The notes: generated by a model from the sequence alone, not told the origin. Shown: positions 44,129-54,121, counted from the stretch's first letter. The stretch is 64,000 nt of DNA from UBA7328 sp002471345 (GCA_964011275.1 CAXGOB010000017.1:6489-70488), one strand, 5' to 3'. Numbers and translations: made by a program.

Positions 44129-46028
44129 TATACCAAATCGGAGAAGACCATGCCCGCTCCTGTATGCTTGAGGGTACATCAGAAGGAGGCTCAACTCCTA
44201 ATGTCTTGGCATCGAAAGTTGTCCATCTGGGAGTAGGTATTTCTAAAACCCGTAGATAGTAAAATGCTGATTGGCTGACATCAAATTCTGGGTCAATCCA
44301 TATGGTTTCGAAACTTACGGTCCCAATATCATTCGTGTATGAAGCATTAGAAATATCAACGGTATTGCCAATAGCAGGAAGCTTACCATCAACACCTATT
44401 GTTCTGTCTCCTGCCCATACCACTTCAAAAATCTTTTCTTGTGGTTCTCCATTTGCATCCAAAAACCCTTTGACCATCTGCACTCTGTCCAGATTCGCAC
44501 CTTCTGAATCTTTTATAGCTTGAATTAAGAAAGATGGTGGATGGTTTGCGGAGGACGGTCGACGGATTAGGTCACTGCCCATCGGAACACCATTCGCGTA
44601 AGCGGTTGTTACCCAATTTTCACTTCCAATAGAATCAATACCTAAATTCCATCCTGCAAAGAATCGCAGTTTAATTCTTGGCCCTGAAGTAGCAAAAGTT
44701 TCTTTTCTTTCCATTGCTTCAAATATGGCTTCTCTTGTATTTTCCTTTGCCCAAACAGCCGCTATTCCTGCAGCACTTTTAAGTTTTGGAGATAAGTTAC
44801 CATAAGCTTTGTCAGCCAGTCGACTCTTGGGTGTAGGGTCATTAATGCCGATTTTTCCAAAGTAATTGTCCTCATCCGAAGCACCAGCAGAGTTATGTCC
44901 ATCGGTACTGCCTATGAATCCAAATTTGAAAGGATTAGTGCCTAAAGATTGCTCATAAGCTAAGCCTTCTTTTAAGGCATCTCTTGCATAGCTGTTTTTG
45001 GGTTGACTCAATGGTCTCGGCTTCTTGAGTGAAAAAGTATATGGATACAACTCAAAATCGGCGAACTCATCATTGGGTGACAAGATGGGATGCGTCATGG
45101 ATTGCCCTTTCATCTGCACCACTTCGTTGATATGTTCATTGCGAGCTCGGCTTTCTGCATAAGCGGTAGTGAGCGGTTTTCCATCAAACGTACTGTACAT
45201 CACCCCATTACTCATATTGGCATTGTGAGGGATTGCCATCACTTCTACTCCCTTGGCTCTTTCTTTATCCATCCATGCCCATAGCTTTTCAGGATTTTTA
45301 GAATTAAAACCTGAGAAGGGTACACCTGATACCTTACCGCCTTTGAATATGACATTTCGGTGGAGTGGTTGACCTTCTCGTCTACTGGATAAGTAGTTAG
45401 CCTTACCAGCACTCCACTCGTATCCAGCAAAAGTGGTGAATTTACCCGGTGCGTAGTGGCGATCAGCTGCTTTCACTACTCGCTGCCACACACTTTTCAT
45501 ACGTTCTTGATCTATCAATTCTTCAAAAGGCCAACTCATAGCTGAACTGAATACCACTCTAGTAAAAGTCCTTTGAGAAACTTTGGGGTCTGTATTTGTG
45601 ACTGACTGGGCTAAGTCTAGTTTGGAAAGTGGATTCTCCTTGTCAAGCATCTGCCTGAACATCCCCATATATTCAGAATGGTCGGTGACAGCCATAAAAT
45701 CAAGAGGTCGGTTTATCTGTATTTTCTTACCTGAAACGTGGTCGATAGGCTCTCCTTTACCGAAATTATAGGCATCATCAGGAGTAGTTCTCACATTATT
45801 GACAAAAGCATCAAATGACCAACTGGTATGTATATGTAAATCGCCGAAATAGGCATTTCTGTTTTCGTTGTAATCTACTGTTTGACCAGAGTGTACTGTT
45901 GTCGTTAGGACTGGTGCTTCGATGTATTTGTACTCTTTTGGTCTCAGGTGAAAGAACCAAATAAAGATTAGCAAGCCTAAAATCAAGATAACTAAAAGGA
46001 CTAAAAGAAAGCGACGGAGGAATTTCAT
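44112..46028 (-). CDS. DUF3604 protein with PHP-type motifs, copy C
   Basis: 638 residues with an N-terminal membrane helix (about 7-26). Metal motifs: YFGDLHIHTSWSFDAF (H65/H67), MAVTDHSEYMG, IPHNANMSNG and FIGSTDGHNSAG. The C-terminus PRWTTFDAKTLG then QERAWSSPIWYN is shared with copies A, B and D. It has no close neighbour upstream (204 bp to the antitoxin-like frame). The stop codon region overlaps a small frame (43988-44128), and the DJ-1 unit follows downstream. Confidence 0.85.
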   Translation of the reverse strand: MKFLRRFLLVLLVILILGLLIFIWFFHLRPKEYKYIEAPVLTTTVHSGQTVDYNENRNAYFGDLHIHTSWSFDAFVNNVRTTPDDAYNFGKGEPIDHVSGKKIQINRPLDFMAVTDHSEYMGMFRQMLDKENPLSKLDLAQSVTNTDPKVSQRTFTRVVFSSAMSWPFEELIDQERMKSVWQRVVKAADRHYAPGKFTTFAGYEWSAGKANYLSSRREGQPLHRNVIFKGGKVSGVPFSGFNSKNPEKLWAWMDKERAKGVEVMAIPHNANMSNGVMYSTFDGKPLTTAYAESRARNEHINEVVQMKGQSMTHPILSPNDEFADFELYPYTFSLKKPRPLSQPKNSYARDALKEGLAYEQSLGTNPFKFGFIGSTDGHNSAGASDEDNYFGKIGINDPTPKSRLADKAYGNLSPKLKSAAGIAAVWAKENTREAIFEAMERKETFATSGPRIKLRFFAGWNLGIDSIGSENWVTTAYANGVPMGSDLIRRPSSANHPPSFLIQAIKDSEGANLDRVQMVKGFLDANGEPQEKIFEVVWAGDRTIGVDGKLPAIGNTVDISNASYTNDIGTVSFETIWIDPEFDVSQSAFYYLRVLEIPTPRWTTFDAKTLGVEPPSDVPSSIQERAWSSPIWYNGGSQ

Positions 46029-46232
46029 GAGGAGTGATTTTAAAAACGAGCTTTTAAGTTATGAATTTAGATTTGAAACTAGGATTGATGTTCGGTTGTA
46101 TTCAACGAAAGGGTGGAGGGCTTCAATGAATGGGGTATTCATAGTTTTGGCCTGTTAGGCATTAAAAAGTTTGTATTTAATATTTATTTGCCCAAAGAAG
46201 ATAATTGAAATATGATTAGTTCTTGGATTTTT

Positions 46233-46466
46233 TCATTGTCTCATATTCACAGTCAAGTTGCCTCCCAATGCTTTAATCACTTTACGGATAGTTTCAAATT
46301 GAGGTTTTGAACCTTTGGATAGAGCCTTATACAAACTTGGTCTGCTCATACCTGTTTCGTTGGCAATTTTTGACATTCCTTTTGCTTTTGCTATATGACC
46401 GATTACACCAATTAAATCTTCAGTATTGCCTTCCTCTAATGCATTGTTAAGAAACTCTTCAATCAT
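46233..46466 (-). CDS. Addiction-module antidote-like XRE protein, N-terminus lost
   Basis: 77 residues with helix-turn-helix GMSKIANETGMSRPSLYKAL at about 30-49 and the closing ETIRKVIKALGGNLTV, typical of the small antidote family paired with HigB-type toxins. The normal N-terminus is upstream in the same frame: ATG at 46520 gives STVKVSIFDIAE, then TAA where YL would be expected, then DNDKMIEEFLNNALEEG. A 3-nt deletion would explain this stop. Translation may restart at the internal ATG 46466. The partner toxin is reduced to a fragment at 46529-46594, so the module is decaying. Confidence 0.7.
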   Translation of the reverse strand: MIEEFLNNALEEGNTEDLIGVIGHIAKAKGMSKIANETGMSRPSLYKALSKGSKPQFETIRKVIKALGGNLTVNMRQ

Positions 46467-46528
46467 CTTATCATTATCTTACTCAGCGATGTCAAATATT
46501 GAAACTTTTACTGTAGACATATTTATTC

Positions 46529-46594
46529 TTACGATTTATACGCTTTTAAAATCTTTTGAGCTCTTTTAATATCCCTCGACTGACTCATGTATGA
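46529..46594 (-). pseudogene. C-terminal remnant of a RelE/HigB-type toxin
   Basis: The minus-strand frame reads MSQSRDIKRAQKILKAYKS then TAA at 46529-46531, matching the usual last helix of addiction-module killer proteins (Q-x-x-DI-x-x-A-x-x-I). The stop is 8 bp before the antidote's original ATG (46520), the normal toxin-antidote spacing. The rest of the toxin gene is gone; the HxlR promoter region begins right upstream. Confidence 0.5.
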
Positions 46595-46609
46595 CTATTC
46601 CAACCCATT

Positions 46610-46707
46610 ATTGTGGTGCAAAAATTATTTCTATCACATTTCATCAAAAATTTTCATGCTAAAGAACCTTTGCTTTAAAATATAAAGTAATAATTTCGCA
46701 CCACAAT
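46610..46707. promoter_or_regulatory. Inverted repeat overlapping the HxlR start
   Basis: ATTGTGGTGCAAAAATTATT (46610-46629) is mirrored by AATAATTTCGCACCACAAT (46689-46707). The second arm reaches the ATG at 46706. TTTG (46669-46672) and TAATTTCG (46691-46698) are spaced like a Bacteroidota promoter. The pattern fits autoregulation by the HxlR protein. Confidence 0.5.
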
Positions 46708-47146
46708 GAAAAAGAAATTTAGATCATCCTGTATGATTGCTTCAGCTCTTGATTTAATAGGAGACAAATGGTCACTACTCATTGTCAGAGATATGTTAAT
46801 GCATCAGAAGAAAATTTTTAAAGACTTTGTTTCTTCGGACGAAAATGTCGCCACTAACCTTTTATCATCAAGATTAAAACATTTAGAATCGCTAAACATC
46901 ATTAGCAAAAGAAAGCTGGATACCAACAAAAAGGAGAACATTTATCTGCTTACTGAGAAAGGATTAGACTTGGCTCCATTGATTGTAGAACTTGCCATAT
47001 GGAGTGACAAATATGTAAGAGAGTACAATAATGGAATGAACCCCTTTGTAATAGGAGAGACCAATAAAATGACAGTGGTTGAAAATGCACAAAACGATTA
47101 CAAAGAGTTTGCCCGAAGATTTGATGATAATATCGCTACAAACTAA
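46706..47146 (+). CDS. HxlR family transcriptional regulator
   Basis: 146 residues with the HxlR winged-helix domain: SCMIASALDLIGDKWSLLIVRDM (family pattern at about 8-30), FKDFVSSDENVATNLLSSRLKHLESLNII, and the wing KENIYLLTEKGLDLAPLIVEL. HxlR proteins often sense electrophiles or quinones and act on neighbouring genes. It is followed by three secreted hydrolase genes in the same direction (47222-54073). A long inverted repeat overlaps its start. Confidence 0.85.
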   Translation: MKKKFRSSCMIASALDLIGDKWSLLIVRDMLMHQKKIFKDFVSSDENVATNLLSSRLKHLESLNIISKRKLDTNKKENIYLLTEKGLDLAPLIVELAIWSDKYVREYNNGMNPFVIGETNKMTVVENAQNDYKEFARRFDDNIATN

Positions 47147-47221
47147 GAAAGCAAGCTAGCTTATACCCCAAGTAGAAAGACCAATAAGAGGACAAAGAGT
47201 ATTAAACTTTAAGAGAGAAGT

Positions 47222-48262
47222 ATGCATAGAATAACTTATCTAATCATTTTTACAATCTTATTATTTACAGCTTGTAATGATGATGAGGTCAGCATAACAG
47301 ACAATGATTTCCCCATAGTTCAGGCCGAATCTACTTACTCAGTCCTAAAAGATGAAGACATAAGCTATGCAGATGGGCTTAGCCATAATAACTCTAGTAC
47401 GATGGCTTTTGCGAAATCGCAATTATTAGATGTTTATTATCCCGAAAGTGACCTGACGAATAGACCTGTTTTTATGTTTATTCATGGAGGTGGATTTACG
47501 GGAGGTATAAAACATAAACCTGAAATCGTGGAAATGGCCAATTACTTTGCTGCAAGAGGATGGGTTTTTGTTTCTATAGATTATAGGACAACAGAGGAAT
47601 TGGGTGAGATAAATGGAATGTCGCAAGAAGAAGTATTGTCATTTTATAAAGGAATTGCACCTCAAGAATGGATTGAGAATGCTCTTCAAGGAGCAGGAAG
47701 TACTAAACAGCTTCAGCAGAGCATAGCCATGTATGCCGCCCAAAGAGATTCTAAAGCTGCACTTCGTTGGATTGTAGCTAACTCGGATACCTATAACATT
47801 AACACAGATTATATTACAGTAGGAGGAGCCTCAGCAGGAGCAATTACGACGATTGCACTAGGCATTTCAAATGAGGAAGACTTTAGAGATGAAATTTCTA
47901 TGACGGACGACCCTACTCTATCTACCACAAATCTAAACGAAACATATGACGTGAAAAGCATGGTCTATTTCTGGGGCTCTAACATAAAATTGGACGTGTT
48001 TGAAGGGGTCTATGATTTGGATAGATATGATAGCAATGACCCTGAGTTATTCATGGCTCATGGCTCTGAAAATGATCCTGTCACACCATATGAGGAAGCC
48101 CTAGAATTACAGGGTATTTATGGTTCTTTAGGTATACACAGTGAGTTGGCCACTTTGGATGGCTTTGGATATGGTGCCTGGCATGCAACAGTGAATGGAA
48201 AGGGCCTATTCGAATTGTCATTTGACTTTCTCGTTGAAAGACAGAATCTCTATGTAGAATGA
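47222..48262 (+). CDS. Carboxylesterase-like alpha/beta hydrolase lipoprotein
   Basis: 346 residues with a lipobox, LLFTAC (C18). Oxyanion motif MFIHGGGFTGG (about 86-95), nucleophile elbow VGGASAGAI (S204), acid in GSENDPVTP (about 280), His in GAWHAT (about 322). The HGGG/GxSxG pair puts it in the hormone-sensitive-lipase/BD-FAE-like group that cleaves short acyl or aromatic esters. It is closely related to the first two hydrolase domains of the 49598-54073 protein, sharing ALRWIVAN and EDFRDEISMTDDPTLSTTNL, so it is a single-domain paralogue. Confidence 0.85.
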   Translation: MHRITYLIIFTILLFTACNDDEVSITDNDFPIVQAESTYSVLKDEDISYADGLSHNNSSTMAFAKSQLLDVYYPESDLTNRPVFMFIHGGGFTGGIKHKPEIVEMANYFAARGWVFVSIDYRTTEELGEINGMSQEEVLSFYKGIAPQEWIENALQGAGSTKQLQQSIAMYAAQRDSKAALRWIVANSDTYNINTDYITVGGASAGAITTIALGISNEEDFRDEISMTDDPTLSTTNLNETYDVKSMVYFWGSNIKLDVFEGVYDLDRYDSNDPELFMAHGSENDPVTPYEEALELQGIYGSLGIHSELATLDGFGYGAWHATVNGKGLFELSFDFLVERQNLYVE

Positions 48263-48352
48263 AATAATAACACACTAATATTTGTAATTGGATAGCAGAA
48301 TTAAACTTTCAGTAACTATCAGAGTCTAATGATTGATTTGATATAATATAAC

Positions 48353-49555
48353 ATGCATAGATATACGCTCCTATTTCTAGTAGTTCTAACAATCTCAATT
48401 TCTTGCTCAAAAGATGATAGCTCTATTGAGCCGACTCAGGATACTATAGACCACAGTTGGGCACCTTTGGTCAGAACTACTGCAGACATTAGCCTTGATG
48501 AGGAAGACACTTTAACTTTTCAGTCAAGCTCAGTGGAATTAGATTTTTATCGGAACACAGCATACGATTGTGGTTTTACGGGTAACTATACCTTCCTCGT
48601 AGTAGAGCCTATAAGTAACCCTGGAGCTGAAGCACCACTTTGGGTCTTTCTTCATGGCGGAGGCTATGGATATTTTGATGCAGACCAACAATACAACATA
48701 GGAGTACGACCGACTGATCGAGCTCCTAGAAATCCCAATCAACATAACACTGAAAAGACAATAGAAGATCTAAGGGATGGTCAACTTCTATTAAGAACTA
48801 TGAACAATATTGGGACAATTAAAAATAGTTCAATAACAAGAAGGATCATGGAAGGTTATCGGGTTTTGATCGTTTCTATGTGTGATCATGATCTTCATTC
48901 TGGAATGGGAACTCCCTATCTCAACAATCCAAATGGTGGAGAAGTGAATGGCCTGCAAGCCAATATGGCTGCGATTGATTATACAGTAGCCAACTATCCT
49001 ACAACCCATGTATTTGCTCATGGTACCAGTGCAGGATCTATAGGTGCTTTTACTTTGGCATATGCTTATAACCTCGAAGGAACTAGATTGAATGGTATTA
49101 TAATGGATTCTCATTTGGCTTCATTTAGAACAGAAACTTTAATAGAATCTTTGGTTGGTGAGACTGGCTTTGTTTTTCCATCAGATTTTGACATTCGAGA
49201 AGGATCTAAAAAAGTCGGTTGGATAACTGATACTGCTAGATTTTTAGGAATTGAACATGCAATCGAGAATGGATACGATATCCCCTCATTAGACATTTAT
49301 GGAAATTTGGATCCAGGATGCGGCGGTGGATTAGCTCGTATTGATGAGGCCAATGAGGCAGGATTAGATAACTGTGATTGGGTACATAATGGCATTAGAG
49401 AAGTGGTGGGGGCACAAGCCAACAGTGTACATCAAGTACGTAGAGCCACAGGATTTGGCCATGTGCCAACACATGAAGATGGGGCAGCAAGTGACTTTGT
49501 CGATGAATTCATAAATGAAATTTTAGCATCAAACCCACCACACCCATTTAATTAA
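48353..49555 (+). CDS. Secreted alpha/beta hydrolase lipoprotein
   Basis: 400 residues with lipobox ISISCS (C18). VFLHGGGYGYFD places the oxyanion motif at 101-104, and AHGTSAGSIG gives nucleophile S226. The catalytic His is probably in ATGFGHVPTHEDG near 375 and the acid in DIYGNLDPGCGGG near 320. It is more distant from the neighbours than they are from each other, with a long insertion between the oxyanion motif and the elbow (about 110-205) that may form a lid. Probably an envelope esterase; substrate unknown. Confidence 0.75.
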   Translation: MHRYTLLFLVVLTISISCSKDDSSIEPTQDTIDHSWAPLVRTTADISLDEEDTLTFQSSSVELDFYRNTAYDCGFTGNYTFLVVEPISNPGAEAPLWVFLHGGGYGYFDADQQYNIGVRPTDRAPRNPNQHNTEKTIEDLRDGQLLLRTMNNIGTIKNSSITRRIMEGYRVLIVSMCDHDLHSGMGTPYLNNPNGGEVNGLQANMAAIDYTVANYPTTHVFAHGTSAGSIGAFTLAYAYNLEGTRLNGIIMDSHLASFRTETLIESLVGETGFVFPSDFDIREGSKKVGWITDTARFLGIEHAIENGYDIPSLDIYGNLDPGCGGGLARIDEANEAGLDNCDWVHNGIREVVGAQANSVHQVRRATGFGHVPTHEDGAASDFVDEFINEILASNPPHPFN

Positions 49556-49597
49556 AGCAAGATTAGTAAGGCATTCTTTAGAGTATAAATAGTAAAA

Positions 49598-52500
49598 ATG
49601 AATAGAAGTAGAATCAAAATGATTTTTAAAATAGCAAGCCTGATATTTTTAACCTCAATAAGCTCTCTTGCTCAAACAGAAGACTGTGCACCAGAAGATA
49701 CACAGGGCTATAACATGCTACTTATAGGCAATAGTTTTTTCAGACCATATGCCGAAAAACTCAACGATATGGCTTCTGTTGCTGGATTCGAAAATCATAA
49801 CGGTCATACTGTTTTTAGAGGAGGAGATAATGGAAGAGCAATCAATTTTTGGAATGATTCAGCGAGCAGAGAACACCAAGAAATCAAAGCAACCCTCGAT
49901 CAAGGGAATATTGACATTTTCGGAATGACTGCAGGGCATGAGCCTGAAGATCGCACCGAAGGACATCGTGCATGGATAAATTATGCATTACAAAACAATC
50001 CTGACATTACTATTTTCATAGCGATACCGCAAATAGATTTTCCAGCAGATTGGGACCAAAGAGCCGCAGAATTTGGATTTGAAACCATACAAGAATTATA
50101 CGACTTTTTTGTGAACGATCTTGTTCACAACGAGATGGTTGATCAGTTGCGTATTGAATTTCCTTCTACAAAGATTTTCACGATTCCTACAGGATGGGCA
50201 TCGGTAAATTTGGATCGAATGAATATGGATGGCGAATTATTGGATAACATTTCAAGGTTTGGCCCACAAGCCACTTCAATTTTTACGGATACTAAAGGGC
50301 ATCAGGGGGATATCGTTAGAGAAACTGGTGGACTCGTATGGCTAAAAAGCATTTACGGTGTGGATCTCAATACCTTTGACTATGAGACTGGTTTTAATAC
50401 AGACCTACCTCAAGTGGCTGAAGACATAGTGAAGAACCACGATTCCGATTATAGCCTTTGTTTTTCACAATCTGATAGTGAGCCGAATGACTTGGGCACA
50501 CCAAATGTTAAATGCGAAAGCACATACGATGTCATTATAGAAGAAGACATCACTTACGCTGAAGGGCTGAGCCATGATGGTACTAGTCCTACGACATCTG
50601 CGATCCCATTAAAACTAGATATCTATAGGCCAGATAATGATTCAGAGAATAGACCTGTCTATATGTTTGTCCATGGGGGAGCTTTCAGTGGTGGATCAAA
50701 AAAACAAGAAGCGATAGTTGATCAAGCTCATTATTTTGCTTCGAGAGGTTGGGTTTTCATTTCGATTGATTACAGATTGACAGGAGATTTAGGGTCCATA
50801 TTTACTGGTATTGTTCCCCAAGAATGGTTAGACGTTGTAAGTCAAACTAGTCAAGCTAGACAAGGTGTTGCCATGTATATGGCACAGCGAGATTCAAAAG
50901 CTGCCATGCGATGGATAGTCGCTAATGCCGACAATTATAATATCAATACCGATTATATAACAGTCGGTGGTGGATCAGCAGGAGCGGTTACTGCACTGAC
51001 CTTAGGCATATCCAATCAAGAAGATTTCAGAGATGAAATCAGCCTTACAGATGATCCTACTTTAGCTACTACTAATCTTGATCAAACGTATGAGATAAAA
51101 AGTATCGTAGACCATTGGGGATCAAATAATGCTCTAGAAGTATATGGATTCATATACGGCACAAATCGTTTTGATAGTAATGATCCTCCTTTATTCATAG
51201 CTCATGGTACTGAAGATCCTACCGTCCTTTTCAGTGAGGCAGAGGAATTGGTACACCTTTATGATTCTACTGGAGCACATGTAGAACTCAATACTCTTGT
51301 AGGTAGAGGTCACGGGCCATGGGGTGCGACTTTGAATGGAAAGAGTTTGTCTGACCTATCTTTTGAGTTTCTAGTAGAACAGCAAGGGTTAAATGTGGAT
51401 GATTGTGGCATTCAAATAGACCAAGACGGTGATGGTTTTTCAGCTGAAAATGATTGTGATGATAACAATCCTAATATCAATCCAGATGCAAAAGAAATAC
51501 CTAACAATGGTATAGATGAAAATTGCGATGGAATGGACATGACTACATCCACTGAGGAAATTCCAAATATAAAATGCGAAAGCACATACTCAGTCATCGT
51601 AGAATCGGACATCACCTATGCAGAAGGGCTTGCTAATAATGTTTCTAACTCTACTACATCTGCGATTCCATTAAAACTAGATTTATATGTGCCAGATAAC
51701 GATTCTGAAAACAGACCTGTTTTCATGTTTATTCATGGAGGAGGATTTACAGGTGGTACCAAAACTAATCCAGATTTTATAAGAATGGGGAACTACTTTG
51801 CCTCCAGAGGATGGGTTTTTGCCTCCGTGGATTATAGAACCACAGAAGAATTAGAAGGATCCAATTTTACTGGTATTGCTCCACAAGAATGGATCGATTT
51901 CACTCTTCAAAATGCATCAACTCCTGATGACGCTAAAAGGAGCATTGCCATGTATGCCGCCCAAAGAGATAACAAAGCTGCCCTCCGCTGGATCATGGCC
52001 AATGCAAGTAATTATAAAATTAACAAGGACTTTATCACCGTAGGTGGTGCTTCAGCCGGAGCTATAACTACTATTGCATTAGGGATTTCTAATCAAGAAG
52101 ACTTTAGAGACGAAATTCCACTCTCTGAAGACCCTACACTTTCTACTACAAATCTTAATGAGACCTATGAAGTGAAAAGTTTGATCGACTTCTGGGGGAG
52201 CAATGTAAAATTGGAACTCTTTGAAAATGTTTACGGACTTAACCGATTTGATAATAGTGACCCTCCTTTATTTATTGCCCACGGTACTGAAGATCCGGCT
52301 GTTCTTTTCAGTGAGGCTGAAGAATTGGTTCATCTTTATGAATCTACAGGAGCACATGTAGAGTTAACTACCCTTGAAGGTCGAGGCCATGGGCCATGGG
52401 ACGCTATAGTGAATGGGAAGAGTTTGTTTGACTTATCTTTTGACTTTTTAGTGGAGCAGCAGGGATTGATTTTGGATAATGATTGTGAAGGAGAGAATGA

Positions 52501-54073
52501 AAATCCTACTAATTTCTGTACAACAGATAATCGGTTCACTGAAGTAGAATATTTTTCTGAAGATGACATAGATAGTCAATTGGATATGGTCTATGCTACG
52601 GATGTCATTGATTGGGAAGGTAACTCTCAGGATTTGGCAATGGATGTTTATTATCCATCCTCGTCTGTTGACAACTTAGAAAAAAGACCTTTTGTATTAT
52701 TGATTCATGGTGGCGGATTTCAAAGTGGAAGTAAAGAAGCAAATAGTAAACAGTGTGAAGAATTTGCTCAAAGAGGCTTCGTGGCCGCTACTCTACAATA
52801 CAGGTTGGGTTGGGATAGAGCTAGTTCGATTGATCAAGTGTATGCCACATATCGTGCTCATCAGGATGCTCATGCGGCTATGAGGTTTGTATCTGAAAAT
52901 GCAGACATGCTCAGTATTGATACAGATGCGATGTTTATTGGTGGAGGAAGTGCAGGAGCTATTACAGCAATGAATGTCATATACGTTGACGAAGGAGAAT
53001 GGAACTCAGAATTCCCTCAAATAGTTACAGAACTTGGACCATTGACCACATCAGGGAATAATCTGACCAATACTTTCAGTTTGAAAGGAGTATTTAATAA
53101 TTGGGGAAGCATTAGAGGGGCAGCGATACAAGTAGAGGAGATGGTGCCTAGTATTGCCTTTCATGGTGCTCTTGATAACACAGTTCGGATCGACATTACA
53201 CCTCAAGGTTCTTATGGCTCAGGTGCTATACATGATTTGTTATTGGCCAATGGAGTTTGTTCTGAAATTACTGTGGATCCACAAGGAGGACATGCTATAT
53301 ATTTAGATCAGACTGGCACAGAATTTCGGGTAGCAAGAGCCAGCTGTTTTTTCAAGAGTGTATTATGTGATGACTGTGATTCTTTTTATACAGAGGAACA
53401 AGTGTTTGCTGATTGCAGTGTTAGTACTAGTGTGGACAATGACGGCGACGGATTCTTAGCAGAAGATGATTGTGATGATAACAACCCTAACATTAACCCT
53501 AGTCAAACTGAAGAACCATATAATGGACTAGATGATGATTGCAATTCTTCAACATTGGATGATGACTTAGATCAAGATGGATTTGATTTAGCAGAGGACT
53601 GCGATGATACAAATGCACTTATCAATTCCGCTCAAACTGAAATAGCTTACAATGGTATTGACGATGATTGTGATCCACTGACATTGGATGACGATCTAGA
53701 TCAAGACGGATTTGTATTAGCCGACGATTGTGATGATAACAATCCTAACATTAATCCTGATGCTGAAGAAATTCCCAATAATGGCATTGATGAAAATTGT
53801 GATGGAATGGATTTGACTTCATCCATTCATGAAATCTCAAATACTATTGTCAACATTTTTCCTAATCCAGCGAGTTCTGTAATCAATATCGATGTAGAAG
53901 GGAGGCTCGATTTTAAAGCAACGTTATATGGCTTAAATGGAAAAAGGGTAGATACCGTAGTAAATAATTCTCAGTTTAATATAGCTTCGCAATCATCAGG
54001 TGTTTATATTTTGGAATTGCAAGATCGTAAATCAGGGCAGAGAGTAGTGGAAAGGGTAGTGGTAGAGAGGTAA
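49598..54073 (+). CDS. Giant T9SS-secreted protein with three tandem esterase domains and MopE-type repeats
   Basis: 1491 residues with a signal peptide (about 1-25). About 30-290: a domain beginning MLLIGNSFFRPYAEKL, which looks SGNH-like (GNS block) but lacks a clear catalytic His. Three alpha/beta hydrolase domains follow at about 305-600, 657-960 and 980-1262, each with HGGxF and a GGxSAG elbow (Ser near 459, 819 and 1118). Domains 1 and 2 are near-copies; domain 3 is diverged. MopE-like Ca-binding repeats (DxDGDGF, DCDDNNPNINP, NNGIDENCDG) occur once after domain 1 and three times at about 1281-1404. The last about 80 residues (VNIFPNPASSVINID ... GVYILEL) are a type IX secretion sorting domain. 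Likely a surface multi-esterase. Confidence 0.85.
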   Translation: MNRSRIKMIFKIASLIFLTSISSLAQTEDCAPEDTQGYNMLLIGNSFFRPYAEKLNDMASVAGFENHNGHTVFRGGDNGRAINFWNDSASREHQEIKATLDQGNIDIFGMTAGHEPEDRTEGHRAWINYALQNNPDITIFIAIPQIDFPADWDQRAAEFGFETIQELYDFFVNDLVHNEMVDQLRIEFPSTKIFTIPTGWASVNLDRMNMDGELLDNISRFGPQATSIFTDTKGHQGDIVRETGGLVWLKSIYGVDLNTFDYETGFNTDLPQVAEDIVKNHDSDYSLCFSQSDSEPNDLGTPNVKCESTYDVIIEEDITYAEGLSHDGTSPTTSAIPLKLDIYRPDNDSENRPVYMFVHGGAFSGGSKKQEAIVDQAHYFASRGWVFISIDYRLTGDLGSIFTGIVPQEWLDVVSQTSQARQGVAMYMAQRDSKAAMRWIVANADNYNINTDYITVGGGSAGAVTALTLGISNQEDFRDEISLTDDPTLATTNLDQTYEIKSIVDHWGSNNALEVYGFIYGTNRFDSNDPPLFIAHGTEDPTVLFSEAEELVHLYDSTGAHVELNTLVGRGHGPWGATLNGKSLSDLSFEFLVEQQGLNVDDCGIQIDQDGDGFSAENDCDDNNPNINPDAKEIPNNGIDENCDGMDMTTSTEEIPNIKCESTYSVIVESDITYAEGLANNVSNSTTSAIPLKLDLYVPDNDSENRPVFMFIHGGGFTGGTKTNPDFIRMGNYFASRGWVFASVDYRTTEELEGSNFTGIAPQEWIDFTLQNASTPDDAKRSIAMYAAQRDNKAALRWIMANASNYKINKDFITVGGASAGAITTIALGISNQEDFRDEIPLSEDPTLSTTNLNETYEVKSLIDFWGSNVKLELFENVYGLNRFDNSDPPLFIAHGTEDPAVLFSEAEELVHLYESTGAHVELTTLEGRGHGPWDAIVNGKSLFDLSFDFLVEQQGLILDNDCEGENENPTNFCTTDNRFTEVEYFSEDDIDSQLDMVYATDVIDWEGNSQDLAMDVYYPSSSVDNLEKRPFVLLIHGGGFQSGSKEANSKQCEEFAQRGFVAATLQYRLGWDRASSIDQVYATYRAHQDAHAAMRFVSENADMLSIDTDAMFIGGGSAGAITAMNVIYVDEGEWNSEFPQIVTELGPLTTSGNNLTNTFSLKGVFNNWGSIRGAAIQVEEMVPSIAFHGALDNTVRIDITPQGSYGSGAIHDLLLANGVCSEITVDPQGGHAIYLDQTGTEFRVARASCFFKSVLCDDCDSFYTEEQVFADCSVSTSVDNDGDGFLAEDDCDDNNPNINPSQTEEPYNGLDDDCNSSTLDDDLDQDGFDLAEDCDDTNALINSAQTEIAYNGIDDDCDPLTLDDDLDQDGFVLADDCDDNNPNINPDAEEIPNNGIDENCDGMDLTSSIHEISNTIVNIFPNPASSVINIDVEGRLDFKATLYGLNGKRVDTVVNNSQFNIASQSSGVYILELQDRKSGQRVVERVVVER

Positions 54074-54121
54074 TTTGAAATATAGGATTATTGACATTAC
54101 TAGAATTGAATGCATTCGAAT

